Below the pieces are notes generated by a model. It was not told the origin of the DNA and searched no databases. It was given only the letters and a program-made list of their open reading frames with translations. The translations under genes were made by a program, and so were the position numbers. DNA of 64,000 bases, taken from positions 61,131 through 125,130 of the forward strand of contig NZ_JAVAIM010000001.1 in NCBI RefSeq assembly GCF_030717945.1, in the 5' to 3' direction. The stretch is from Qipengyuania profundimaris. Its GTDB lineage: Bacteria > Pseudomonadota > Alphaproteobacteria > Sphingomonadales > Sphingomonadaceae. Shown here piece by piece: positions 1-10,634 of this stretch. The first letter of the stretch is position 1, and every line of letters starts with the position of its first letter.

Positions 1-104
1 GGGGGGCGCCCCCCCCCCGGCGGCCCGGGGGCGGGGCCGGGCCCCCCCCCCCCCCCCCCCCCCCAAACCGTTTGGGGGGGGGGGGGGGGGGGGGGGGGGG
101 CGAG
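1..104. other. C/G homopolymer at contig end (probable artefact)
   Basis: The first hundred bases are almost only G and C: a run of 23 C (42-64), the near-palindrome AAACCGTTT (65-73), then a run of 27 G (74-100). Together these form an inverted repeat. Nothing else in the window looks like this. It resembles an assembly or sequencing artefact at a contig end more than biology. The sequence becomes normal from about 101. An open frame through the G run encodes a polyglycine N-terminus that should be ignored. Confidence 0.75.
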
Positions 105-161
105 GGCCGGTGCCGCAAGGAAATCGCGTATGCGCTTTCCGCACTCAACAGAAAACTCAAT

Positions 162-1613
162 ATGGCGCTGACCCCTCGCCTCGACCTCCGGCAAACCCAG
201 TCGCTGGTGATGACGCCGCAATTGCAGCAGGCGATCAAGCTGCTCGCGCTCTCGAACCTCGAAATCGAAACCTTCGTCGGCGAGGCGCTGGAATCCAATC
301 CCCTGCTCGAAATGGGCGAAGTGCGGCGCGAGGCGGGCGATGACGCTCCGCAACGTCCGGACGAGCACGACAGCGAGCCGGACATGGGTGGAACCGAGGC
401 GCTCGACGTCTCCGACCGCGCGCTCGACCCCGAGGCCGCCCCCGGCGATGGAGGGGACTGGGGCCGCGCCGCCAGCGCCGGAGCGTTGTCCGGCGACGAG
501 CTGCCGGACCTCGAAAACCGCTCTTCCGACGGCCCGACGCTGGCCGAGCACCTTTCTGACCAGGTCGGTGCGGCGTCCTATTCGCAGGCCGAAGCACTGA
601 CCGCCCTGCGGATCATCGGCGAGCTCGACGAGGCAGGATACCTCCACACCGACCTGGGCAAGATCGCGCAGGAACTCGGCGCAAGCGAAGAGGAAGTCGA
701 GGATGCGCTACTGCTCGTCCAGTCGCTCGACCCGACAGGCGTCGGCGCGCGCAGCCTGGCAGAATGCCTGACGCTGCAGGCGAAGGAAGCCGATCGCTAC
801 GACCCCTGCATGGCTGCGCTAATCGAGAATCTCGATCGCCTCGCCGCGGGCGATGTTGCGCGGCTCAAACGCCTATGCGGTGTCGACGACGAGGATTTCG
901 CCGATATGCTGGCCGAACTGCGATCCTACGATCCCAAGCCCGGCTGCCGCTATGGCGGTGGGCGCGAGGCTGCGATTGTCCCGGATGTGCTGCTTAATCC
1001 GAAAGGCGAAGGCTGGGACATCAGGCTCAACGAAGCGAGTCTGCCGCGCCTCGTCGTGAACCGCGAATATTATTTCGAGCTCAAGGCCGGTGCGCGCGAC
1101 AAGGCCTCGACCGCATGGCTCAACGAGCAATTGGGCGAAGCCGACTGGCTGATCCGCGCCCTCGACCAGCGTCAGCGGACGATCCTGAAGACCGCCGCCG
1201 AAATAGTGAAACGACAGGAAGGCTTCTTCCGCGAAGGCGTCACCGCCATGCGCCCGCTGACCTTGCGCGAGGTCGCCGAAGAAATCGAGATGCACGAAAG
1301 CACGGTCAGCCGCGTGACCAGCAACAAGTACCTCGCCTGCCCTCGCGGGACGTTCGAGCTGAAGTATTTCTTCTCGAGCGGGGTGGCGGCGGCCGATGGC
1401 GAAGGCGCCAGCAGCGAAGCGATCAAGGCGCGCATCAAGGCGCTGTGCGACAGCGAAGACCCGAAGAAGGTCCTGTCCGACCAGAAGCTCGCCGACACGC
1501 TCAACGAGGAAGGCTTCGATCTCGCCCGGCGCACGGTCGCCAAGTATCGAGAAGCGATCGGTATCGGCTCGAGCGCTCAACGACGTCGGGAAAAAAGGCT
1601 TAAGAATCTGTGA
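162..1613 (+). CDS. rpoN: RNA polymerase sigma-54 factor
   Basis: Sigma-54 directs RNA polymerase to -24/-12 promoters, which need an ATP-driven enhancer-binding activator. The start at 162 gives 483 residues beginning MALTPRLDLRQTQSLVMTPQ, the typical Gln- and Leu-rich region I that contacts activators. An acidic linker follows (about residues 50-130), then the core-binding domain. The C-terminal half holds the promoter-binding helix-turn-helix (LREVAEEIEMHESTVSRVTS) and the RpoN box near the end, seen as ARRTVAKYREAIGI. The frame stays open upstream into the homopolymer artefact, but the family N-terminus begins at 162. Length is normal. A candidate sigma-54 promoter in this same window lies upstream of glnK-amtB. 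The C-terminal codons overlap the regulatory region of ctrA. Confidence 0.96.
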   Translation: MALTPRLDLRQTQSLVMTPQLQQAIKLLALSNLEIETFVGEALESNPLLEMGEVRREAGDDAPQRPDEHDSEPDMGGTEALDVSDRALDPEAAPGDGGDWGRAASAGALSGDELPDLENRSSDGPTLAEHLSDQVGAASYSQAEALTALRIIGELDEAGYLHTDLGKIAQELGASEEEVEDALLLVQSLDPTGVGARSLAECLTLQAKEADRYDPCMAALIENLDRLAAGDVARLKRLCGVDDEDFADMLAELRSYDPKPGCRYGGGREAAIVPDVLLNPKGEGWDIRLNEASLPRLVVNREYYFELKAGARDKASTAWLNEQLGEADWLIRALDQRQRTILKTAAEIVKRQEGFFREGVTAMRPLTLREVAEEIEMHESTVSRVTSNKYLACPRGTFELKYFFSSGVAAADGEGASSEAIKARIKALCDSEDPKKVLSDQKLADTLNEEGFDLARRTVAKYREAIGIGSSAQRRREKRLKNL

Positions 1614-1752
1614 CGCGTTAATGCCACAGCCAAAAAAGTTAACGCGCTTTACCCGCTGTTAACCTTTTCCCTTCAGACCTTGTGTGGTTAATACAGGTCA
1701 ACACCTCTTAGCGAGGGGTTACCGGACACTAGGGACCAACGGGGGATTTCCC
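1600..1752 (+). promoter_or_regulatory. ctrA upstream regulatory region
   Basis: The 140 bases between rpoN and ctrA are A/T-rich for this genome and hold four TTAA half-sites (1600-1603, 1618-1621, 1639-1642, 1659-1662) plus another at 1688-1691. A GANTC site (GAATC, 1604-1608), the methylation target of CcrM, sits just before the rpoN stop codon. In Caulobacter the ctrA promoter is controlled by CtrA itself and by CcrM methylation. Here no pair of half-sites has the canonical 7-base spacing, so CtrA binding is inferred only. No transcription start can be fixed. Confidence 0.45.
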
Positions 1753-2448
1753 ATGCGTGTACTGCTGATCGAAGACGAACCGACCACTGCCAAGGCGATC
1801 GAGCTCATGCTCACGACCGAAGGCTTCAATGTCTATTCGACCGATCTTGGCGAAGAAGGCCTCGATCTGGGCAAGCTGTATGATTACGATATCATCCTGC
1901 TCGATTTGAACCTGCCCGACATGCATGGTTACGACGTGCTCAAGAAACTGCGTGTCGCCAAGGTGCAGACCCCGGTCCTGATCCTGTCCGGCATTGCCGA
2001 AATGGACAGCAAGATCCGCAGCTTCGGCTTCGGTGCCGACGATTACGTGACCAAGCCCTTCCACCGCGAAGAGCTGGTTGCCCGCATCCATGCCGTGGTG
2101 CGCCGCTCGAAGGGCCACAGCCAGTCGGTCATCCGCACCGGCAAGCTGGCGGTGAACCTCGATGCCAAGACCGTCGAAGTCGACGGCGCCCGGGTCCACC
2201 TGACCGGCAAGGAATATGCGATGCTGGAGCTGCTTTCGCTCCGTAAGGGCACCACGCTGACCAAGGAAATGTTCCTCAACCACCTCTATGGCGGCATGGA
2301 CGAACCCGAGCTCAAGATCATCGACGTCTTCATCTGCAAACTGCGCAAGAAATTGAGCCATGCATGCGGCGGCGAGAACTATATCGAGACCGTATGGGGC
2401 CGCGGCTATGTTCTGCGCGATCCGAACGAAGAGGCGGAAGCCGCCTGA
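1753..2448 (+). CDS. ctrA: Cell-cycle response regulator CtrA
   Basis: CtrA is the OmpR-family master regulator of alphaproteobacterial cell-cycle, motility and division genes. The protein has 231 residues from the ATG at 1753. The receiver domain (1-115) carries the acidic pocket E7-D8 and the phospho-acceptor D51 in LLDLNLPD, with K in TKPFHREEL. The winged-helix DNA-binding domain (about 125-225) ends [13 protein letters not shown]. The frame is open upstream for 23 more codons, but [14 protein letters not shown] is the conserved N-terminus. A terminator follows at 2481-2511, so it is probably monocistronic. In sphingomonads CtrA usually controls motility and gene-transfer-agent functions rather than viability. 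That is relevant to the collapsed GTA locus at 36.7-38.2 kb, but a link is inference. Confidence 0.97.
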   Translation: MRVLLIEDEPTTAKAIELMLTTEGFNVYSTDLGEEGLDLGKLYDYDIILLDLNLPDMHGYDVLKKLRVAKVQTPVLILSGIAEMDSKIRSFGFGADDYVTKPFHREELVARIHAVVRRSKGHSQSVIRTGKLAVNLDAKTVEVDGARVHLTGKEYAMLELLSLRKGTTLTKEMFLNHLYGGMDEPELKIIDVFICKLRKKLSHACGGENYIETVWGRGYVLRDPNEEAEAA

Positions 2449-2480
2449 CACGAAATACCCCTGGACGGGAATAGCGAGGA

Positions 2481-2511
2481 CGCCCGGCAGCCACTGGCCG
2501 CCGGGCGTTTT
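2481..2511 (+). terminator. Rho-independent terminator after ctrA
   Basis: The arms CGCCCGG (2481-2487) and CCGGGCG (2501-2507) are perfectly complementary around a 13-base loop and are followed by TTTT. It lies 33 bases after the ctrA stop codon. Confidence 0.85.
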
Positions 2512-2601
2512 CGTATCTTGCATGCTGCGCAATCTATCTTGGCAGCCCTGATGTTCTCTGCGATTTGGCACCGTCAACATGCGAAGGTGCATCGGGCCCC
2601 T

Positions 2602-4398
2602 ATGGCGATTCTCTCGGATTACTCGGCCCAGATCGGCTGCTTGCTGCTGGCCGCTACCTTTATCGCCTTCCTGCTGGAGCGTCAGCCGCCCGTCGTGATC
2701 GCCATCGCCTCGGCCGCGCTGATGATTGCGCTGGGCTATCTGCCGGCGAAAGACATGCTCGGCACATTCGCCAATTCCGCGCCGATCACGATTGCAGCGA
2801 TGTTTATTCTCTCGGGCGCGCTGCTGCGGACCGGAACCCTCGAGTGGGTCTCCGGCTGGGTTATCCGCCGCACATCGCGCAGCCCAAAGACGGCAGTGGC
2901 GGAGATCGGCGCGGGCACCGTGCTCGCCTCGGCCTTCATGAACAACACCCCGGTCGTCATCGTAATGATCCCCGTCGTGCGCAAGCTGGCGCAGGTCCTG
3001 AAGGTGGCCGCCACCCGCCTGCTGATCCCGCTGTCCTACATCACCATTCTCGGCGGCACGATGACGCTGATCGGCACCTCGACCAACCTGCTGGTCGACG
3101 GCGTCGCGCAGGAGGCCGGTCAGCGCCCCTTCGGCATATTCGAGATCACCGCAGTCGGTGCGGTGGCGCTGGTTTCCGGCCTTGCCACTCTGCTGGTACT
3201 CGGCCCCTTCCTGCTGCCCAATCGCGGCAAGCGGATCGAGGACGACGAGCGGGAAAGCGACCTCTACCTCACCCACCTCATCCTTGAGGGCAAGAGCCGC
3301 TATGTCGGACGGCAACTGGCAGAAACCGACATCGGCCGTCGGCCCCAGGTCAAGATCGTCGGCATTCGGCGCGGCTCCGAAATGCGGCGCCACAATCTCG
3401 ACGAACACGTGCTGCAGGCCGAGGACCATCTGATCGTCAGCGCCAGTCCGGAGGAAATCAACTCCCTCGCCGAGGCCCCCGATTTCCGCACCGGATTGGT
3501 GGGGGTAGGAGGCGGCGTCGCGACGTCCCGTACCGACCGCCCAGCCGACCTCCGCATCGTCGAGGCCGTTATCTCTTCCTCGCATCCCATCGTCGGCAAG
3601 CGGCTTGCGGATATCCCGCTCCTGTCGCGCTTGCGCGTACGCGTGCTCGGCCTGTCGCGCCCTCGCCATATTCCCGGCCCGACGCTGGCGGAAGCAAGGG
3701 TGCGCGCCGGCGACCGGCTCCTGATAGCTGCCGGCAGCGATGCCGCCCAAGCACTGCAGGGCAATATGCAGCTGACCCATGTAGGTGCCACCAGCGCACG
3801 CTCGTTCCGGCGCGATAAAGCTCCCATCGCGATCGCCACTCTCGCCGCCGTGGTTGTCGGCGCGGCAGTATTCGGCCTGCCGATCGAAGCGCTCGCCGTG
3901 TGCGGCGTGGCCGTCGTCCTCCTCACCCGCTGCGTCGAACCGAGCGACGCGTGGGGCAGTCTGGACGGGAATACGCTGGTCCTGATCTTCGCCATGCTGG
4001 CTTTCGGCAAAGGGCTGGAGAATGCCGGTTCGATCGAGCTGATCGTGGCCGCGATCGAGCCCTATCTCGGAGCGAGTTCACCCCTCGTCCTCATCCTGAT
4101 CGTCTATGCGCTGACCAGCATCCTGACCGAAGTGGTGACCAACAACGCGATTGCGGTCATCATGACGCCGATCGCGATCGGTCTAGCGGAAAGTGCCGGA
4201 GTGGACGCGCGCGCTTTGATCGTGGCGGTCATGTTCGGCGCCAGCGCCAGCTTCGCGACCCCGATCGGTTACCAGACCAACACGCTGGTCTATGGCGCGG
4301 CGAATTACCGTTTCGCAGACTTCCTGAAAATAGGTGTGCCGATGAACATCGGCGTTGGCATAGCGACATCCTTCGCGATCTGGGTGTTCTTCGCCTAG
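2602..4398 (+). CDS. SLC13/DASS-type anion transporter with two TrkA-C domains
   Basis: This is a polytopic inner-membrane carrier of the divalent anion/sodium symporter superfamily. Two hydrophobic halves (about residues 1-215 and 410-598) flank a soluble insert that looks like two consecutive RCK/TrkA-C domains (about 220-310 and 325-400). This layout is typical of bacterial sulfate or dicarboxylate permeases of the SAC1/YfbS kind. Substrate motifs of the family appear as TLIGTSTNLLVDG in the first half and TEVVTNNAIAVIMTP in the second. The ATG at 2602 puts the first membrane helix (IGCLLLAATFIAFLLE) right at the N-terminus and gives 598 residues. A TTG at 2518 would add 28 residues with no family look. 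Sulfate, another oxyanion or a dicarboxylate are all possible substrates. The next gene, trmB, follows 44 bases later. Confidence 0.85.
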   Translation: MAILSDYSAQIGCLLLAATFIAFLLERQPPVVIAIASAALMIALGYLPAKDMLGTFANSAPITIAAMFILSGALLRTGTLEWVSGWVIRRTSRSPKTAVAEIGAGTVLASAFMNNTPVVIVMIPVVRKLAQVLKVAATRLLIPLSYITILGGTMTLIGTSTNLLVDGVAQEAGQRPFGIFEITAVGAVALVSGLATLLVLGPFLLPNRGKRIEDDERESDLYLTHLILEGKSRYVGRQLAETDIGRRPQVKIVGIRRGSEMRRHNLDEHVLQAEDHLIVSASPEEINSLAEAPDFRTGLVGVGGGVATSRTDRPADLRIVEAVISSSHPIVGKRLADIPLLSRLRVRVLGLSRPRHIPGPTLAEARVRAGDRLLIAAGSDAAQALQGNMQLTHVGATSARSFRRDKAPIAIATLAAVVVGAAVFGLPIEALAVCGVAVVLLTRCVEPSDAWGSLDGNTLVLIFAMLAFGKGLENAGSIELIVAAIEPYLGASSPLVLILIVYALTSILTEVVTNNAIAVIMTPIAIGLAESAGVDARALIVAVMFGASASFATPIGYQTNTLVYGAANYRFADFLKIGVPMNIGVGIATSFAIWVFFA

Positions 4399-4442
4399 CG
4401 CACATCTGGACCGGCCTTGCGGACACCGCTAACGCGCGGCCC

Positions 4443-5144
4443 ATGTCTGCATTCAAGGAAGGCGATCCGACCACGCTCAACCGGCTGTATGGCCGCAGCC
4501 AGGGCAAGCCCCTGCGCGCCAGCCAACAAGAGCTGGTCGACAAGCTGCTGCCGCAGATCAGCCCCCTGGCGGAAGGCCCGGTCACGTCCCAGGCGCTGTT
4601 CGGCTTCGACCGCCCGCTACATTTCGAGATCGGCTTCGGCGGCGGCGAGCACATGGCCGAGCGCGCCGACCTGCTCCCCGATCATGGCTTCATCGGTGCA
4701 GAGCCATTCCTCAACGGCGTGGCGCAGGCACTGACCCATGTGCGTGAGCGGACGCTTGCCAATGTCCGCATCCATCACGGCGACGCGCTGGAGGTGCTGG
4801 GTCGCGTGCCCGACGGCGCGCTCACCATGCTTTACCTGCTGCACCCCGATCCCTGGCCCAAGAACAAGCATGCCAAGCGCCGGATGATGAATGACGGTCC
4901 GGTGCGCATGTTCGCCGACAAGCTGAAGTCGGGCGGCGAGTTCCGCTTCGGCACCGATCATCCGGTATACCTGCGCCATGCCCTGATGGTCATGCGTCGC
5001 TTCACAAATGAGTTCGAATGGCTGGTGGAAGGACCCGGCAGCTGGCAGAACCGCCCCTCCGGCTGGCCCGAAACCCGCTACGAGCACAAGGCGCGCACGG
5101 TCTACGGCCACGAGGTCTGGTATTTCCGCTTTCGCCGAAGGTAG
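4443..5144 (+). CDS. trmB: tRNA (guanine-N7-)-methyltransferase
   Basis: TrmB transfers a methyl group from S-adenosylmethionine to N7 of G46 in the tRNA variable loop. The ATG at 4443 gives 233 residues, the normal length. The SAM-binding motif I is FEIGFGGGEHMAERA (about 60-74). The tRNA-binding and catalytic motif LHPDPWPKNKHAKRR is at about 136-150, and the GTDHPVYLRHAL segment follows. The frame is open far upstream over the end of the transporter gene, but the protein starts MSAFKEGDPTTLNRLYGR as in related alphaproteobacteria. It sits between the transporter and the aldehyde dehydrogenase with no clear operon partner. Confidence 0.95.
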   Translation: MSAFKEGDPTTLNRLYGRSQGKPLRASQQELVDKLLPQISPLAEGPVTSQALFGFDRPLHFEIGFGGGEHMAERADLLPDHGFIGAEPFLNGVAQALTHVRERTLANVRIHHGDALEVLGRVPDGALTMLYLLHPDPWPKNKHAKRRMMNDGPVRMFADKLKSGGEFRFGTDHPVYLRHALMVMRRFTNEFEWLVEGPGSWQNRPSGWPETRYEHKARTVYGHEVWYFRFRRR

Positions 5145-5203
5145 CGCGGAACGACACCGGGTAGGCGGCGATTGATAGGGCAAACCCAATCGGAGCCGCT
5201 CCC

Positions 5204-6571
<1,368 letters not shown>

Positions 6572-6581
6572 GAGATACGAA

Positions 6582-7235
6582 ATGAGCAAGACCATCCTTA
6601 TCGTCGGCGCATCGCGCGGCATCGGCCTCGGCCTCGTCAGGGAATTCACCTCGCGCGGATGGACCGTGGTGGCGACCGAACGATCGAAGAGCGACGAGCT
6701 CCATGGCGTAGAGGGCATCGAGATCGCCACGCTGGACGTCACCGATCCTGCCACCTTCGATAATGTCGACGGGTCCTTCGATGCAGTGATCATCAACGCC
6801 GGCATCACCGGAGCAAAGCATCAGGACAGCGCGCAGGCTACCCGCGACGAAGTGGCGGACGTGATGATGACCAATGCCTTCGGCCCTGCACATCTGGCGA
6901 AGGTGCTGCTGCCGAAGATCGCCGAGGGCGGAACGCTGGCGTTCATGTCGTCGCTGATGGGCTCGATCGACGACAGTTCGGGCGGCTACGAGCTGTACCG
7001 CACCAGCAAGACCGCGCTCAACATGCTGGCGAAGGGTATTGCGGAGCAGGATGCAGAGCCGCGTAATATCGAAGTGCTCGCGCTGCATCCCGGCTGGGTC
7101 CAGACCGACATGGGCGGACCCAATGCGACGCTGACGATAGATGAAAGCGTCAGCGGCCTGGCCGATGTGATCGAGGGCGCGGGTAGCGGCGGTTTCCGCT
7201 ACGTCGATTACAGCGGGAAAGAACTGGCGTTCTAG
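6582..7235 (+). CDS. SDR-family oxidoreductase (C-factor-like)
   Basis: A 217-residue short-chain dehydrogenase. The Rossmann glycine motif is GASRGIGLGL near the N-terminus, the NAG motif appears as IINAGITG, and the catalytic pair is in YRTSK (about residues 145-149). The C-terminal LHPGWVQTDMGGPNA is typical of the C-factor/YciK-like branch. It probably reduces or oxidises a carbonyl compound with NAD(P)H, substrate unknown. It follows the aldehyde dehydrogenase closely, suggesting one operon. Its TAG stop is read from the palindrome CTAG at 7232-7235, which also supplies the stop codon of the convergent aminotransferase gene. Confidence 0.88.
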   Translation: MSKTILIVGASRGIGLGLVREFTSRGWTVVATERSKSDELHGVEGIEIATLDVTDPATFDNVDGSFDAVIINAGITGAKHQDSAQATRDEVADVMMTNAFGPAHLAKVLLPKIAEGGTLAFMSSLMGSIDDSSGGYELYRTSKTALNMLAKGIAEQDAEPRNIEVLALHPGWVQTDMGGPNATLTIDESVSGLADVIEGAGSGGFRYVDYSGKELAF

Positions 7236-8368
7236 CCGAGGCACTCCGCCAGCGTCGCCAGCAGTGCGTCGTGGTCGGCTTGCGTATTGTAGAGATGCGG
7301 GGTCACCCGGAGCGATGCTCCGCGTAGCGACACATGCACGTTGTTCTCCGCCAACCGCTCGGTCAGGCCACCGGGTACGCCGTGCGGAAGTTCGAGCGAG
7401 AGGAAATGCGCTGCGCGGGTGCCGATAGTGGCAGAGGTGAGGCCGAGCTTCGCAGCGTCTTCAGCGATTGCGCTTGTTCGCTCCGCCAACGCCTCGGCGA
7501 TGCGGTCGACGCCGGATTCCATAAGGAAATCGATCCCGGTGCGCGCACCGCGAAGCAGCGGTGGGTTGGATTTCTCGCCCATGTCGAAGCGCCGCGCGCC
7601 GGGCTGGAAATCGCACCGGTAATCGAGGAGCCGGGAGAAATCTTCCGACCCGCCGCGATTGATCCAGTTGTGCTCGATCGGCTGCCCGCCATGATACTTC
7701 GGAGCAACATACAGCATGCCGATCCCATAGGGCCCCATCAGCCATTTGTAGCAGGCGGCGACCGCGAAATCGGGTTGCACCTTGGCGAAATCTAGCGGCA
7801 TCGCGCCCAGCGACTGGGTGAGATCGAGTACTAGCGCCGCGCCATGCTCGCGGCATTTCTCGCCGACCGCGACCAGGTCGACCACGCGCCCGTCGGCCCA
7901 GTGGCAGTTGGGCACGGTGACGATAGCTGTGTCCGGTCCGATTACATCCAGAACTGCATCGCTCCAGCAGGATTGCGATGCTCGCTGCACGGCGATGACC
8001 TCCGCGCCGGTCCTGCTGGCGAGGTCCTGCCATGCATAGACATTGGAGGGGAACTGATCGGCCAGAGTGACGATCTGCTGACCTTTTGCAATCGACAAAT
8101 TTTTCGCGGCGACGGCCAGACCGTAGCTGACCGAAGGGACGATTGCGATACTATCTAGCGGCACGCCCGCCAGCCCGGCTGCTGCGGACCGAAAGTCCTC
8201 CGCCACGCTGAAGAAGTCCGCCGGGCGGAAATTCCACGGCTGCTCTTTCAGCCGCGCCGCTGCCACCATCGCTTCGCTCACTTCATGCGAGAGCGGCGCC
8301 ATATAGGCGCAGTTGAGGTAATGAACCTCGTCGGGGATGCTGAAGCGATGGCGCTGCGAAGCGATCAA
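7232..8368 (-). CDS. Class V PLP-dependent aminotransferase
   Basis: A 378-residue fold-type I, PLP-dependent enzyme of the class V family, which includes cysteine desulfurases, isopenicillin-N epimerase and kynureninase. The PLP lysine is in AACYKWLMGPYGIGMLYV (about residue 211), preceded by the aspartate region LVLDLTQSLGAM. N-terminal HYLNCAYMAPLS resembles isopenicillin-N epimerase-like and selenocysteine lyase-like members. No substrate can be assigned. Its start lies 4 bases downstream of the malic enzyme stop, so it is probably the second gene of that transcript. Confidence 0.85.
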   Translation of the reverse strand: MIASQRHRFSIPDEVHYLNCAYMAPLSHEVSEAMVAAARLKEQPWNFRPADFFSVAEDFRSAAAGLAGVPLDSIAIVPSVSYGLAVAAKNLSIAKGQQIVTLADQFPSNVYAWQDLASRTGAEVIAVQRASQSCWSDAVLDVIGPDTAIVTVPNCHWADGRVVDLVAVGEKCREHGAALVLDLTQSLGAMPLDFAKVQPDFAVAACYKWLMGPYGIGMLYVAPKYHGGQPIEHNWINRGGSEDFSRLLDYRCDFQPGARRFDMGEKSNPPLLRGARTGIDFLMESGVDRIAEALAERTSAIAEDAAKLGLTSATIGTRAAHFLSLELPHGVPGGLTERLAENNVHVSLRGASLRVTPHLYNTQADHDALLATLAECLG

Positions 8369-8372
8369 CGGA

Positions 8373-10634
8373 TCAGCCGACTACGCCCGCGCTCGCCAGC
8401 ACGGCCAGCGTCAGCACGTCGGGCGCGATGGAGGTCATCGGCGCAATCTGGACCGGCTTCTCCATCCCGATCATCATCGGTCCGACCGTGGTCTCGCCCG
8501 CCAGCTCGCGCAGCAGCTTTGCCGAGAGATTGGCAGACTGCAGGCCGGGCATGATCAGCACGTTCGCGGGGCCGGACAGGCGGCTGAAGGGATAGAGCTT
8601 CATCACCGTCGGGTTGAGCGCGGCGTCGGGCGCCATCTCGCCCTCGTATTCGAAGCCCGGTTCTTCGGCGTCGAGGATCGCCACCGCATCGCGGATATTG
8701 TCGAGCCATTGGCCCGACGGGTTGCCGAAGGTCGAATAGGACAGGAAGGCAACGCGCGGCTCGTGCCCCATGCGCCGCGCCACCGCCGCGGTTTCCTTGG
8801 CGATATGCGCCAGCTGCTCCGACGTCGGGCGCTCGTTGATCGTCGTATCGGCGAGGAAGACGGTCGAGTTCTTGCCGATCATCATGTGGATGCCGAAGGG
8901 TACCGCGCCCGGCTTGGGGTCGAGCACGCGGCCGACCTCGCGCGCAGTCTGCGCGAAGGTGCGCGTGAGGCCGGAGATCATCGCATCGCCATGGCCGAGA
9001 GCCACCAGCAGCGCGGCGAAGACGTTACGCTCTTGGTTGACCATGCGGCCGACATCGCGCTCGGTATACCCGCGGCGCTGCAGGCGCTTGTAGAGGAAGT
9101 CGACCATCGCGGGCACCTTGTCCGACACGGCCGAGTTCTCGATGATCCAGTCGTCCGGATCGTCCACCGCCAGTTCGCGCAGCTTTTCGAGCACCTTCTC
9201 GGTCCGCCCGACGAGGATCGGTTCGCCATAGCCGAATTCGCGATACTGGATCGCCGCGCGCAGGGCGACGTCTTCCTCGGCTTCGGCAAACACCATGCGC
9301 TTCGGATTTGCCTTGGCCTGCGCGTAGATATTGGTGAGCGCGCCCGTCGTCGGATTGAGGCGCGCCTTCAACTGGTGCCGATAGGCCTCGAAATCCTCGA
9401 TCGGCGCCTGCGCGACCCCGCTGTCCATCGCCGCCTTCGCGACCGCACTCGATACGACCTCCATCAGACGCGGATCGAAGGGCGCGGGGATGATGTAATC
9501 CTCGCCGAACTGATGCGTGACGCCATAAGCCGCCGCGACTTCCTCGGGCACGCGCTCGCGGGCGAGTTCGGCGATGGCGCGGGCGGCGGCAACTTTCATT
9601 TCTTCGTTGATGGCGGTCGCCTGCACGTCGAGCGCGCCGCGGAAGATGAAGGGGAAGCCGAGCACGTTATTGACCTGGTTCGGATAGTCGGACCGGCCCG
9701 TGGCAATGATCGCATCGGGGCGCACGGCCTTGGCGTCCTCCGGCATAATTTCGGGCACCGGATTGGCCATGGCGAAGATGATCGGGCGCTCGGCCATCTT
9801 CCCGACCCACTCGGGCTTGAGCGCACCGGCAGCCGACAGGCCGAGGAAAACATCCGCGCCCTCCAGCGCCTCTTCCAGGCTACGCGCCTCGGTCTCAGTC
9901 GCGTGGGCGCTCTTCCACTGGTCGACGCCCTCGCGGCCCGGATAGATCGGGCCCGACCGGTCGCAGACGATGACGTTCTCCGGCCGCACCCCGACCGACT
10001 TGATCAGCGCGGTGCAGGCGAGTGCCGAAGCGCCCGCGCCATTCACGACCATTTTCACATCCTCAAGCTTGCGCCCGGTGAGGTGGCAGGCATTGATCAG
10101 CCCGGCTGCGGAGATGATGGCGGTGCCGTGCTGGTCATCATGCATGACCGGAATATTCATCCGCTCGCGCAGCGCCTGCTCGATGATGAAGCATTCGGGC
10201 GCGGCGATGTCTTCCAGATTGATGCCGCCGAAGCTCGGCTCCATCAGCGCGACGGCTTCGATGAACTTTTCCGGATCCTCGGTATCGAGTTCGAGATCGA
10301 TGGAGTCGACATCGGCGAAGCGCTTGAAGAGCACGGCCTTTCCTTCCATCACCGGCTTCGATGCCAGCGCACCGAGATTGCCGAGGCCGAGGATGGCGGT
10401 GCCGTTGGAAATGACCGCGACGAGGTTGGAGCGGGCGGTGTAGCGCGCGGCGTCCTTCGGATTTTCCGCGATCGCTTCCACCGGCGCGGCGACGCCCGGC
10501 GAATAGGCGAGGGAGAGGTCGCGCTGCGTCGCCATCGGCTTGCTGGCGATGATCTCGATCTTACCGGGGCGGATCGTCTCGTGGTAGAACAGCGCTTCGC
10601 GCCGCTTGAATGCGCTCGTATCGTCTTCGGACAT
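8373..10634 (-). CDS. maeB: NADP-dependent malic enzyme with phosphotransacetylase-like domain
   Basis: A 753-residue MaeB-type enzyme that decarboxylates malate to pyruvate with NADP+. The malic-enzyme catalytic and NAD-binding domains occupy roughly residues 1-430. Landmarks are SLAYSPGVAAPVEAI, HDDQHGTAIISAAGLINA and VVNGAGASALACTALI. The C-terminal phosphotransacetylase-like domain (about 430-753) contains LVGRTEK and ends VLTLAVLASAGVVG. In this family that domain serves assembly and acetyl-CoA sensing. The ATG at 10634 has a GAGG ribosome site; the frame is open 49 codons further up without family similarity. It diverges from mutS with 114 bases between the starts. Confidence 0.95.
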   Translation of the reverse strand: MSEDDTSAFKRREALFYHETIRPGKIEIIASKPMATQRDLSLAYSPGVAAPVEAIAENPKDAARYTARSNLVAVISNGTAILGLGNLGALASKPVMEGKAVLFKRFADVDSIDLELDTEDPEKFIEAVALMEPSFGGINLEDIAAPECFIIEQALRERMNIPVMHDDQHGTAIISAAGLINACHLTGRKLEDVKMVVNGAGASALACTALIKSVGVRPENVIVCDRSGPIYPGREGVDQWKSAHATETEARSLEEALEGADVFLGLSAAGALKPEWVGKMAERPIIFAMANPVPEIMPEDAKAVRPDAIIATGRSDYPNQVNNVLGFPFIFRGALDVQATAINEEMKVAAARAIAELARERVPEEVAAAYGVTHQFGEDYIIPAPFDPRLMEVVSSAVAKAAMDSGVAQAPIEDFEAYRHQLKARLNPTTGALTNIYAQAKANPKRMVFAEAEEDVALRAAIQYREFGYGEPILVGRTEKVLEKLRELAVDDPDDWIIENSAVSDKVPAMVDFLYKRLQRRGYTERDVGRMVNQERNVFAALLVALGHGDAMISGLTRTFAQTAREVGRVLDPKPGAVPFGIHMMIGKNSTVFLADTTINERPTSEQLAHIAKETAAVARRMGHEPRVAFLSYSTFGNPSGQWLDNIRDAVAILDAEEPGFEYEGEMAPDAALNPTVMKLYPFSRLSGPANVLIMPGLQSANLSAKLLRELAGETTVGPMMIGMEKPVQIAPMTSIAPDVLTLAVLASAGVVG

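Noticed and set aside
1600-1752. Full CtrA boxes (TTAA-N7-TTAA) in the ctrA promoter
   Set aside because: None of the half-site pairs has a 7-base gap; only half-sites were reported.
1729-3780. 683-codon open frame on the minus strand opposite ctrA and the SLC13 transporter
   Set aside because: It is antisense to two clear genes. Its translation is low-complexity and matches no family. Long antisense frames are expected at this GC content.
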